Of a DNA stretch of 44,866 bases, positions 22,303 through 34,100 are shown piece after piece. Within the stretch, counting starts at the first letter, position 1; each line of letters begins with the position of its first letter. Under the pieces are notes generated by a model, which made no database searches, was not told the origin of the DNA, and saw only the letters and a list, made by a program, of their open reading frames with translations. The stretch lies in NCBI GenBank assembly GCA_900073065.1, contig FJOG01000109.1, forward strand, positions 1 to 44,866. Reading direction: 5' to 3'. The translations under genes and the position numbers were made by a program. Source of the DNA: Phialocephala subalpina (taxonomy: Eukaryota > Ascomycota > Leotiomycetes > Helotiales > Mollisiaceae).

Positions 22303-23222
22303 CTACGACCACAAAATCAACTTCGGTCGTTCCGCCTTACTCTTCGGAGGAATCAACCCCATAAAACTACTCAACGTGAGCCTCGCCCTCTGCTTTCCGC
22401 CCTCGTCTGGCTCAACAGGAAACACCTGATGCATATTCCTCGAATTAAAGAAACACAAATCACCCGGCTGCGGTTGGATAATCGCTTTCTTCCTCCCCTC
22501 AACAAGTTTCTCATGATACCCATACGAACTCCTATCCCTCCAATTCATCGCGTCTTCCGTCCATTGACAATCGTGGACTTCGGTCTTGCCGCCTTTGACG
22601 GGAGTGAAGTAGAGATTGAAGACCGCTTGCTTCGTCACCTGATTAATGATCCAGTCTTCAGTTCGGGAGTCGTAGGGTGACCAGTCGCAGTGGATGGGGG
22701 TGGAGTCGTTGATTGCTCTGAAGATGCCGGAGAAGTATTTTTTGTTGGGGCCTTCTTGGGCTACCGCTACGTCGTACTCTGGAAGCAAGTTGGCTATCCT
22801 GTCAATAACGGATTTCCAGATGTTTTGGCCAATTTTTTGAGACAGGTTCTCGTGGAGTTGTTCATGCCTTTTGGTTTCGGCGAAGTATTCTAACTTCTCT
22901 GTTTGAACGTCAGATAATCGTTCTCCAGATAATCGACTTTGGTCTCACCATTGCCAGTGTTGGATCGCTGATTCAGTTGATCATCCGAAATTGCCTGATA
23001 TTCGAATTGGGCGATGCCAACCCGAAGCAATGTAGGACCTGGAACATCGAGATATGGTGACAACTTTGGAGAGAGCTCATCTTCAACTTTCTGAGCAATG
23101 TCACGAGACACGAACTCGGATTCTTTAATGAATGCTACTTTTCCATCCAAAATACCAAGTAGAGACTCTCTCGTGAACGGCGCTGGATCAACATTCTCCC
23201 ATTGTGAGACATATGAAGACAT
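22303..23222 (-). CDS. 2OG/Fe(II)-dependent oxygenase
   Basis: Spliced model complement(join(22303..22898,22949..23222)), 289 aa. The 50-nt intron starts GTGAGA, has a CTGACG branch site and ends CAG. Predicted metal ligands are His161 and Asp163 (IHCDWSP) and His248 (NMHQVF). Arg264 in ARLTLSSF would hold 2-oxoglutarate. This is a compact jelly-roll oxygenase, unlike the IPNS-type one at 11448. Conserved blocks AVFNLYFTP, VHDCQWTED and PGDLCFFNSRNMH look like a coherent subfamily I cannot name. Probable role: hydroxylation or desaturation of the peptide or an amino acid. An upstream in-frame ATG at 23309 would add 29 residues. The nearer ATG is preferred because MSSYVSQWENVDP opens like a soluble protein. 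Confidence 0.83.
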
Positions 23223-23969
23223 ATTGAAAACAGAATTGATACGCCAAATCAAGATGCAGAATACCAGACTCGTTTCTAGGTCAAATTGCGCTGCTGGTAC
23301 CATGAACACATCTCAAGGCACGTCGACGTAGCCGCGCATCAAATTATCGCCACGTTCTGGCCGCGTTGTGGCCGCTGGTACCCGGCAAATCGTTTCATGG
23401 TATGAGACTTGCATACTGTATTCCCGAAAGTCGCGTTCCAAGCACCTCAGATAGCGTACTCACTACCTGAAATTTTGGTAGCAGTAGTGGCCCCACAGTC
23501 CCAGGGCAGTGATCATCCTACAAAACTCGGCAGGACAAAAGAGGTAGGTGAAGACATTCTCGGGATCAAATTCCCCTTGGCATCATGTACCTGAAAGCCC
23601 TTGGCAAGATGATTGACTGGCAATGCAAGCTTGAAGTTTTGAGGAATTGTCTTATCGTGCAGAACTGCTGAAAGAAGAAGGTCGATTTAAGCTCATGCAG
23701 CTTTCAGTATTACTCATGTCAAGTCGTTGGAGCTAACAGAGATCAATGAAAGGAACGAGCTGACCAAGACCCTGAATTTGTGGGGTACGCCGTAATCAAC
23801 TTCCGGAGGATTATGCCAATGGCGCCAAAATGAGTCTGGCATTTCTCCCGTGGAGGGGCATTGAAAAACTTGATACGCGACTTTGCTAGCAGGTTTCGAT
23901 GTACCCAGGCTCATGGAACAATCGCTTGTAATATCAAAGAATCTCTCCCTCGGTGGGTGCACCAGAAGC
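23223..23969. promoter_or_regulatory. Divergent spacer between 2OG oxygenase and YCII gene
   Basis: A 747-bp region that should contain both promoters. No supported gene; the small frames here (23409-23594 plus, 23714-23971 minus) have no motifs. Confidence 0.4.
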
Positions 23970-24466
23970 ATGGCTCAAGCGGTACGCGCTGTTGCGAGAA
24001 CCGGCGCCTTCGTCGCGTCTGCGCCTAGCAAAACTTCAGAGTGGCTAGTAATATTGGCAGACAAGCCAGGAGTTGTGAGTCGCTCGTTGGAGATATTCTT
24101 GAACTTAGAACTGACATCGATCGTGATACAGCTCGAACGACGACTGCAGATTCGGCCAACACATTCGAAGAACTTTGTTGAGCTCCATAAATCGGGGTTC
24201 GTATCATGGGCAGGTATGTGGTATCCGGCCCTATCCTTACTGCTGCAATAGTGGCAGACTGACACCTCCCAGGCCCTGTATTCAAGGAGCATGTCGAGAA
24301 AGGCAAGACGAAGCCCTTCATTGGTTCCGTTATGGTGGTGAATGCGGTCGATCGAGAGGCGGTTCGGGCCACCCTGGAGAAGGATATTTTCGTGACGGAG
24401 GGCATTTGGGATTGGGCTCGTGTTCAGATCCTTCCTTTCAAGACTATGGTCCGGCGACTTGCCTAA
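23970..24466 (+). CDS. YCII-related domain protein
   Basis: Spliced model join(23970..24074,24132..24213,24273..24466), 126 aa. A short N-terminal extension (MAQAVRAVARTGAFVAS) precedes the YCII fold. The first strand is EWLVILADKPG; then come RLQIRPTHSKNF, SGFVSWAGPVF, KPFIGSVMVVNA, DREAVRATLEKD and the last strand ARVQILPFKT. The family is a ferredoxin-like dimer with a putative His-Asp active site, here perhaps the His in RPTH. Several fungal natural-product clusters carry such small proteins, but their reactions are mostly unproven. The N-terminal extension could be a weak mitochondrial signal. The gene lies 636 bp before the NRPS on the same strand. Confidence 0.85.
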
Positions 24467-25102
24467 AAGTCAGTGTTTGATAAATGCTGTATCGAGATGA
24501 GGATGTTTGTCCGAAGATGCGAGGTCGATGCGCCATTGACGGCCGCTAGAGCGCTAGTCCCAAATTAGTTAGTTGATGCGAGACATGGGTGGAGCAAAGA
24601 ACGACGATGTGCTCTCCTCCGATTCCACCCCACCTACGACTCCAAGTGTTCGTCTGCTCGGTGAACACTAAAAACATGGCATGTAGTAACCAACAGATAC
24701 GGTCATGCCGAGATGCACCGTCGCCCATTGTCATGGAACCTACACCTACTTCAAAGATAACGGGAACGAGCTGCCAGTGCGGATTCAGGCGTCTTGGATG
24801 CCGGCCGAGATCCAATCAACCCGACCTGCCTACTACGGCAAGAATACCAACGCTATGAACCAGGCTTGTACTCCATTCAAACTAAGGCCACGAGGGGCAA
24901 TATGGATGGGTTAGAATTAAGTTTTGGCAGCTTTGGTATGCCCATGCAAGGCTGACAGATCCGATGCCTCCTCGAAAGGCTGAGACGGGCAAGTTCAGAA
25001 GAGCATACTATTCGCTATGTACTCCAAAATTATACTCCATGATACTTCAGTATCACAAGAAATCGTCCAGAACGAACGAAAAAACCGTCAGCTCCCTCGA
25101 TC
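24467..25102. promoter_or_regulatory. NRPS upstream region
   Basis: A 636-bp spacer carrying the NRPS promoter. Small plus-strand frames (24589-24858, 24705-24914) overlap and show no C-domain motif, so they do not supply the missing N-terminal half of the NRPS starter domain. Confidence 0.45.
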
Positions 25103-28100
25103 ATGTCACAGATCACCCTGTCACCAGACCTAGAATACTGGACAGAACGTTTACGTGACAAGGAGCAATGTCTCTTTCCAGTTCTCGATGATGGAGTTCA
25201 GAGGCCAGCGAAGGAGACACAAAGAACCGATGTCCAGGCCCCACATTTGGAAAAAATCCTGGGGTTCTGTCAAAATTATGAGTTGAGGCTATCAACAGTA
25301 TTCCAGGCAGCCTGGGGGCTTGTCGTTCGAAGTTATACGGGAACCGACGATGTTATATTCGGATACCAGCACGAACATTTCAAGACCTTTCCCTGTCACG
25401 TGAATCTCGTCCGCGAGAGTGGCCTTCAGCATGCTTTGAATGCCATTGAGATATCTTATGCGCGGGATTCGAGTCACCAAGAATTTCAAAGAAGAGACCT
25501 CGAATCCGCTCTGAAATTTGGCGAGGAAGGTCTTTTCAACACCGAAGTCCGTTACCGAGAGAGCACACCAAATGGTCGATCGAGTCCTCAACATCAAGAT
25601 CACGTTGAGCGAGGAGAATCTGATGATTATGACGCATCTCCCATTACAGTTGAGATCTCCACAGATCTGACTTCAAAATCGTTACGCATTCATTTGAGGT
25701 ATCATGTTTCCTATCTTTCAACCGGTCAGGCCGCAAACGTCGCCAGCGCTCTGGAAAGAGCGCTGATATGTGTCATCACCGGGATACATCAGAACGTCGG
25801 GGAGCAGCACCTATTCAGCGATCACCACCGACATCAAGTCGATAAATGGAATCAGTTCAGACCGGAAAGTCAGAATATGACCTTTCATGACGCAATTTCG
25901 ACTCAAGTTCGAGCCCAGCCTGATGCCCCTGCGATTGATGCATGGGATGAAAAATTGACCTACCGCGAGTTGGATGATCTATCATCCACCCTAGCTCGAC
26001 ATTTGGTACAGCTAGGTGTGCAGAGTGGCATATTTGTTCCACTCGTCTTTGAGAAGTCGGCGTGGTGGGTGGTTGCCCTGTTGGCAGTGTCGAAATCAGG
26101 GGCGGCGTTCGTCCCTGTGGACGCTTCACAGCCTGTTCTACGGTTAAAAGAGATCATGGATGATGTAAAGCCTTCGCTCCTACTTTCTTCAGTCCAGCAC
26201 GCAGATTTGCTGGCAGATTGTGTGAAAACAACTGTAGTTGTTTCTCGCTCAACCCTAGAAACACTTTGGACACGGTCAGCTATCCTCCCCGAGCTGCCGG
26301 TGGTAGAGCATACCAGTGCAGCATATGTCATGTATACATCTGGGTCGACAGGACGCCCAAAAGGCGCAGTGCTCCAGCACGGCGGTTACCTTTCGGCATT
26401 GCTCTGTTGGATAGAAGGTACAAATCTGGTTCCTGGTCAGCGAGCTCTGCAATCTTCCTCATACGCCTGGTCTGTCTGCATCATCGAAGCAATCAGCGTA
26501 CTTTGGCATGGCGCATGCTTGTGTGTACCTTCTGACTATCAAAAGCAAAATGCACTTACAGAGGTTTTTAAAGACATGCACATTACGTGGGCCATATTGT
26601 CCCCATCCATTGTCAAGACGATTGAACGAGAAAAGGTCCGTCACTTGGAAAATTTGATTCTGTGCGGGGAGCCGGTAGCCAAGGAAGTCGTGGCGAGATG
26701 GGCTTCGGAGAAGACAAGAGTGTGGGTTGCCTGGGCGGCTACGGAATGTCTCGCCCTTGCGAGACCTGACAACTTCACAGCAGATTCGAACGTACAGAAT
26801 CTAGGCCCGTCTAAAGGAGTATGCAGAGTAGTTGAGGTTGGCAATCATGAGCGTCAAGTGCCCATAGGCGCCGTTGGCGAGATTGTGACACATGCTCCCT
26901 GGATAGCAGATGGCTACCTAAATGATCCTGAACGCACGGCTGCCACATTCCTAGATCGGCCAGACTGGTTAGATGGCCGTCCTTCGAGCTACGGCTCTCG
27001 GTGGTACAAAGTTGGAGATCTTGTTCGCCAGAACTCGGATGGAAGTCTGATGTTAGCGGGCCGTGGAGACAACATGGTCAAGATCAGAGGCCAACGTTTT
27101 GACATGGCGGATGTGGAGAGATTTACTGGAACTGATGCTCAAATCCGAAATTCTTTGCCTATTCTGCCGAAGATGGGTATTTGCAAGCACCGCCTGGCCG
27201 CGGTCGTCTCGCTGCACCGATTCACGACTTCGGCAGATGAAGTGGGGGGAGGAATCGTGCTCTTGAAAGGTTCGGAATTAAGAGATGCGGCTTCTTGGGT
27301 GTCACAATTCAGGGAAGATCTCTCACGTCGAGTACCGTCCTACATGATTCCAAGTCTTTGGGTAATGCTAAAAGCATTCCCGCTTACGATCACGGGGAAA
27401 ATCGACCGGGTATCCTTGAGGAGATTCATCGAGAAGATGGACGTTGAGACTTTCGAGAGCATTGCTACACTAGGTATAGAAAGCGAGCCTCCCGTCACAC
27501 CGCTGGAGAAGCGACTGGCAGAAGTCTGGGCCGAGGTTCTCAACCTTCCATTGGACAAGGTTGGACGAAATACACCATTTATTACCCTCGGTGGTGATAG
27601 TATACTAGCCATGATTATCGGAGCTCGATGTAACAAAGATGGCCTTTGCATTCGTGCTCAGGATATCTTGAAATATGGGACCATTGCTGAACTTGCATCG
27701 AAGGCAAGCCTAGGAGAGGAAGAGCAGACGGCACAAGCTGCTAAGTTAGCAAAGCAATACGTGGCTTTGCATCAGAAGATGAAAGAGACACTACACCAGG
27801 TGATTCCATGTACTGACAATGTCGAGGACGCGTATCCTGCATCGCCAATGCAGACCGGCATGCTGCTTAGCAAGGCTAGGATGACGGGAGACTACAACAC
27901 TTCTTCTATATATGAAGTCCTTCCTTCGAGAATTAAGCATGCTCCAAGTATCGAGAGACTGCAGAATGCTTGGCAACAAGTCGTCAATCGCCATTCCATC
28001 CTGAGAACTTTCTTCGTGGAAAGTGTCTCGCAGAGTGGATCATTTGACCAGATTGTCTTGCGAAACTACGATGTTTTAAAGACAACTACGGTTTGGACAG

Positions 28101-31100
28101 GAATCAATACCACTTCCATCGACGATGTCATCAGAACTTTTGATGGAAATCCATTCAAGAACTATCCAGACTTTCAGCCTCCTCATAATTTCACCATTCT
28201 TGAAACTACGGCTGGCCGAGTGTTTTGCAGGCTGAACGCCGAGCACACACTGGTAGACGGAATGTCGCTCGCAGTCATCGTACGCGATTTGCGTTTGGCG
28301 TACGATGGAAAGCTCCCCCTACAACCAGTCCCGCTCTACTCCTCTTACATCACATTACTTCAAGAAGTGGTCTGCAGTATCGACAACAGATATTGGAAAT
28401 CGTACCTGAAGGACATGCACCCATGTATCCTGCCCACACTTTCATACAACCTCTCTAGGGAGCCCCCAAAGTCCGAGTCACGCTCAATCACTGTGGACAT
28501 CAAAAATTCTCATCACCTGCTGAAGTTCTGCCAGAGCCAAGAAATCACCTTATCAGCACTCTTCAGAACAATCTGGGGGCTCATACTTCGCTCATACACG
28601 GGTTCCGATGAAGTGTGCTTCGGCTACATCACTTCGGGGCGCGATCTTCCTATCGCTGGTGTCGAGGAAATTGTCGGGACATTCATCAACATGCTAGTTT
28701 GCCGACTGAAATTATCGGAGATGAGCTTAGTCAAGGACATTATCGCAACAGCGAAGACCGACTACCTTAACAGTTTACCTCACCAGCACGCGTCTTTAGC
28801 TCAAATCCAACACGTTCTCGGTCTCTATGGGCAGCAATTGTTCAATACTTCAATGACAATCCTGAAGCAAGTGCCACTTGATTCTGGAGAAAGTCCAAGC
28901 ATCACCTTCGATAACATCCACGAATGGTCGCCAAACGAGTACGACCTAGATGTCCAGGTATGGGTATCCAGCACGAATGTGGCCATGGAGCTCTGGTATC
29001 GCACTGAGGCGATCTCAAATGAACATGCCCACAATATTGCGTCGACTTTCAGCCAAGCCATCGACACAATCACCGATGATTTTGATCAAAGAATTGGACA
29101 GCTGGATTTATTCAGTCACCATCATCGCCGTCAGGTCTGGGACTGGAATGCTAGACTTCCAGAGAGCATCGATGTCTGTCTGCACGATCTCATCTCCGAA
29201 CACGCGGATGTACGGCCAAATGAAATCGCAATCACCTCCTGGGATCGTGACTTTACCTACGAGCAACTAGAAGAGTACTCCGGCCGGCTGGCTCACCACT
29301 TGGTATCGCATGGCGTAGGTCCAGAAGTACATGTTCTCTTGTGCTTCGAGAAATCTGCTATAGCAATAGTGGCTATGCTGGGCGTTTTGAAAGCTGGTGG
29401 TGTCTGCGTTTCTATCGATCCAACTCACCCGACGCAACGACTACAGCGCATCATCGCGGACACTCGACCACTTTGCTGTCTCATCTCGAAGTTGCATAGA
29501 GGACTTTTCGAGGCCCAAGGCCTCAAGGGTCTTGTGAAGCATGTCGTCACGGCAGACGAAGCACCTTTCGCATCCAGCAAGCTTCCAGAATCTACCCCCA
29601 AAAAGCCACGTACAACTGTCACTGCAAAGAACGCTGCGTTCATTTTGTTCACTTCGGGATCGACTGGTACGCCAAAAGGAATCGTCCATGAACATCGCAC
29701 TGTCGCAAGTTCTCTGCACCATCACGGACTTGCCATGAACATCGGAATTGATTCTCGGACACTCCAATTCTCAGCTTTCGTCTTCGACGTCAGTATCACG
29801 GAGATATTCATGGCGTTGACTCGTGGTGGGGTCCTTTGCATACCCTCCGAACATGAGCGTATGAACTGCTTGGAGTCCGCAATCACACGAATGGGGGCTA
29901 ATTGGGCTCATCTTACTCCAACTGTGGCATCGCTGCTGGATCCGGACAAAGTGCCGACCTTGAAGCATATGGCTTTGGCAGGTGAACCTCTCAAGAGAGT
30001 CAATGTCACCGAGTGGGCTTCGCGGCTTGAGCTGGTGAACCTTTACGGACCAGCAGAATGCTGTTTAGCCACGACCTTGCGAGTAGGATTGGTTGCAGAC
30101 GATCGAACTGATAATATCGGTCGAGCAGTTGGATTGTTGGTATGGATTGTTGACCCGAAAAACACAGATCGCCTTGTTCCAGTCGGCAGTGTCGGGGAGC
30201 TTCTCCTCGAGGGCCCAAACGTGGCAAGAGAGTACTTGCGAGACAGGGAAAGGACGCTTCAATTTTTCATCGAAAATCCAGCCTGGCTGGGAGACGAGAA
30301 AACTACCCCGCCTCGCAGGTTCTATCGAAGCGGAGACCTCGCACGATACAATGGCGATGGCTCAATCCAAATCCTTGGACGTATTGATACTCAGGTTAAG
30401 CTTCACGGCCAACGTGTTGAGTTGGGCGAAATCGAGGTACGTGAAATTTTGCCTTTGTTTTGAGGATATTTTGGGAGGGACCTCCTCGGGACAGCCTTTC
30501 GGGAGAGCTTGACTCCTCTGCTCTTCGACCCAATAAGAGATCATATGTTAATCTCTCTATAGTATCAGGCGAAAGTCAATTTGACAACTCACAATTTGGT
30601 CAACATGGCTGTTGTATATGCGAAGGGTGACCATCCTGGCGGTGGCCTCCTCGTTGCATTCTTGGAGTTCGAAGAGAAAGAGAAGGAAGTAGACGAGGAT
30701 CAGTTGATTATCTCGATCTCCCTACGCTTGAAGAATATCCTCGTCAAGTTGGACTCGCATCTAGCTGAGACCTTGCCTTCGTACATGGTCCCTTCCATCT
30801 ACGTTCCTTTGAATGCGATGCCACTTTTGACAGCAGGAAAGATCGACCGTGGAAAGCTGGTCAGTATCATCAAGCGGCTCTCACCAAAGGACGTTGCCCT
30901 TTATTCGTTATCCGAATTCCAAGCTGAAAAGGTTCAACCACGATCCAGATTAGAGAGGACATTGCAAACCCTTTGGTCGCAAGTCCTGGCTATCCAGGCG
31001 AAGAGCATAGGAGTAGATGACAACTTCTTTCGCATGGGAGGAGATTCTGTAGTCGCAATGAAGTTATCAGCCGCTGGTAGAGAAGTCGGAATCACTATTA

Positions 31101-34100
31101 CGGTCGCGAACATCTTCCAAAATCCGAAGTTATCTGACATGGCTGCTATGGTGAGACCTTTCAGCGAGCGGACACTGCACGAACTCGAATCCCAATACGG
31201 CATACCAAAGACCTCGGTAGTCGCTGTCTACCCTGCTACGCCTCTCCAAGAAGGCATGATACTTCTTTCGAGCCGGGAGTCAAATGCGTACACTGTGCAA
31301 CATGTTTTGCCCTTGCCCGTCAACATCAACATCCAGCAATTCAAGCTCGTGTGGACGCTACTGTACAAAGAATACCCCATTCTTCGGACACGAATCATCA
31401 ATATTGAAAGGACAATAGGCTCAATGCAAGTTGTTGTGAACGAAGAATTGTCTTGGCTCACAGGGACATCGTTGCGAAAGTATCTCGAATGTGATCAGTC
31501 CGATACGATGGAGTACGGCCAGTCTCTGGTGCGGTTTGCTTTGATTGAGGATGATGCCAAGAGATACTTTGTTCTCACAGCCCATCATTCTATCTTCGAT
31601 AAGAGCTCAATCAGCGTCCTTTTCTCCGAAGCAGAGAGATTTTACCGATCAGTAATGGTGGATGAGCAGCATTCATTCACTTCACAGGCGCTGACGTACA
31701 AGTCGTTTGCAACCGATGTTTTCAATATGGATGTCTCCGAAGCGGAAGTGTTTTGGCAAGAGCAATTCTCTGACCTTTCGTTTTCAACATTCCCAAAACT
31801 TCCCATCGGCCATCGACCGTCCGCAACAGAGACTCTGAACAATTTCATCCCATGTCCGCTTTCCTCAGAGCAAAAGTTCTCAGTCCAAACGACCATCCGT
31901 GCAGCTTGGGCATTGCTTCTTGCTCAGTACTCAGACTCGCAAGCTAATGTTGTATTCGGCATGACTTTAGATGGTCGCCAATCAGGTCTGGACGCCGTTG
32001 TCGGTCCTACCTTGGCCACAGTGCCGGTCAAAACATCCATAAATCTCCAGACCACTGTGGGGCATTTCCTGGACGAGGTTGTACAGCACACGAAGGACAT
32101 CGAGCAGTTCCAACACTTTGGATTGCAGAACATAAAAGCTCTCAGCATCGATGCAGCACAAGCCACTGACTTCCAGACTCTACTTGCAATCCATCCTCGC
32201 TCAAACGAGGTGACAGAAACCCTCTTCTTCTCCGAGAAACTTCTTCAGTACGAAGCACCCCCGGCGTATTTACTTCAGGTGGAATGTCAACCGACACCTA
32301 GTGGCTTCCATGTGAAAGCACAGTATGATCCGGTTGTCACATCTGGCCCTCAAATAGGAAGGCTCCTGGACCAATTCGAGTATATTTTTAGCCAGCTACT
32401 ATCCGGCGACCATACATTGACCGTCGGTGAACTCGAATTCTGCAGCCCTCAAGACACCCGGGACATTAAACATTGGAACCAAGATATACCTCCGCGATTG
32501 TACAAATGCGTTCACGATGTCATATTCAGCCACGAACCCGAGAGTACGGCAGTCTGCTCATGGGACGGAGACCTCACCTATCGCCAGCTTGACGAACTTT
32601 CAACCAGGCTTGCATATCGTCTCAAGACAGACTTTGGAGTTGGACCAGAGACTCTCGTCCCGTTGACATTCACGAAATCGACATGGGCTGTGGTAGCAAT
32701 GATGGCCGTACTGAAGGCTGGAGGCGGCTATGTCCCGATGGATCCATCTTATCCTGCTTCTCGACTTCAAGAGATTGTTGATGCTTGTAAAGCATCCTTG
32801 ATTCTTTGCTCACCGCAGCATGAGATTCTCGCTCGCAGCTTGGCGGGAGCTACGCTGGTTGTCAATCGAAAGACGATGGATTTGACCAGGCCATATGAAG
32901 ATCACGTTGACACTGCCGTTAGGTCAGACAATACCTGCTATGTCATATTCACGAGTGGAAGTACAGGTACGCCGAAAGGAGTTGTCATGGAACATGGCGG
33001 GTTCAGCACTGCGGCTACAGAGCACGGGAGGCGGCTTGACCTCAACACGCATTCGAGAGTTATACACTTCTCGTCATATGCCTTCGAAGCGTGCATATTA
33101 GAGATCTTGACGACTTTGTTCAATGGCGGATGTGTCTGTGTAGCACCTGAATCAGAGCGTCTGGAGGATATCGCCAAGACTATGCGAGACTTGCATGTCA
33201 ACTGGGCTTTCTTCACACCTTCATTCATTCGAACAATCCGGCCTGACCAAGTCCCCGACCTCAAGACCTTGGTGTTGGGTGGCGAAGCTCTAGGAGCTGA
33301 TAATATCGATGTCTGGGTTGACAAGGTTCATTTGATCAACGGATATGGTCCTTCAGAGACCTGTGTGTTCTCAATCACGAACGAGCATGTCCGTCACGGA
33401 GACACCCCGGACCAGATCGGCAGCAGTATTGGTGGAGCGTGTTGGATCGTCACTCCCGAAGATCATGGCAAGCTCGTCCCTGTCGGGGCAGTAGGAGAGT
33501 TGTTGATAGAAGGTCACACACTCGCGCGAGGATATCTCAACGACCTGCAAAAGACCTCTGAAGTCTTCGTCGAAAACTCCAAGCTGTTGACAACCGCAAA
33601 GAATGTGAACGGCAAGAACGGCATCAAAGCGAATGGCCACACAAATGGCCATACAACCAATGGGCACTCGCTCAAGAGGGTGATGTACAAGACAGGAGAC
33701 CTTGTCCGCTACAACACTTCTTCTGAAGCCAAGGGCACAATTCGATTCGTTGGGCGGAAGGATACTCAAGTCAAAATCCGAGGTCAAAGAATGGAGCCAG
33801 GAGATGTAGAATTCCATCTTCAAACGAATCTCACAAACGTTCGACACGTAGCTGTAGAACATGTCAGCCTGCCTGGTCGCGAAATCCGTTTCCTGGCCGC
33901 ATTCTTCTCCTTGGAGGACCAAGCAAGCTCATCGAGTTCGGAAATGGTCGTACTAGCACTGCCAATGTCCGAGAAACTAAAATGTTCTATCCTCGCTGCA
34001 GAAACTGTTCTTGATCAGACGTTACCAAGTTACATGATCCCAACCCTGTACATCCCCCTGCTACGCATGCCTCTCCTTTCTTCGGGGAAGATAAACAGAC

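Noticed and set aside
22890..23309. Longer start for the 2OG oxygenase at 23309
   Set aside because: The added residues are hydrophobic and unlike the family start; the ATG at 23222 gives a normal length.
24705..24914. 69-aa frame just upstream of the NRPS
   Set aside because: Considered as a missing NRPS exon or a small accessory protein (MbtH-like), but it has no C-domain or MbtH motif.
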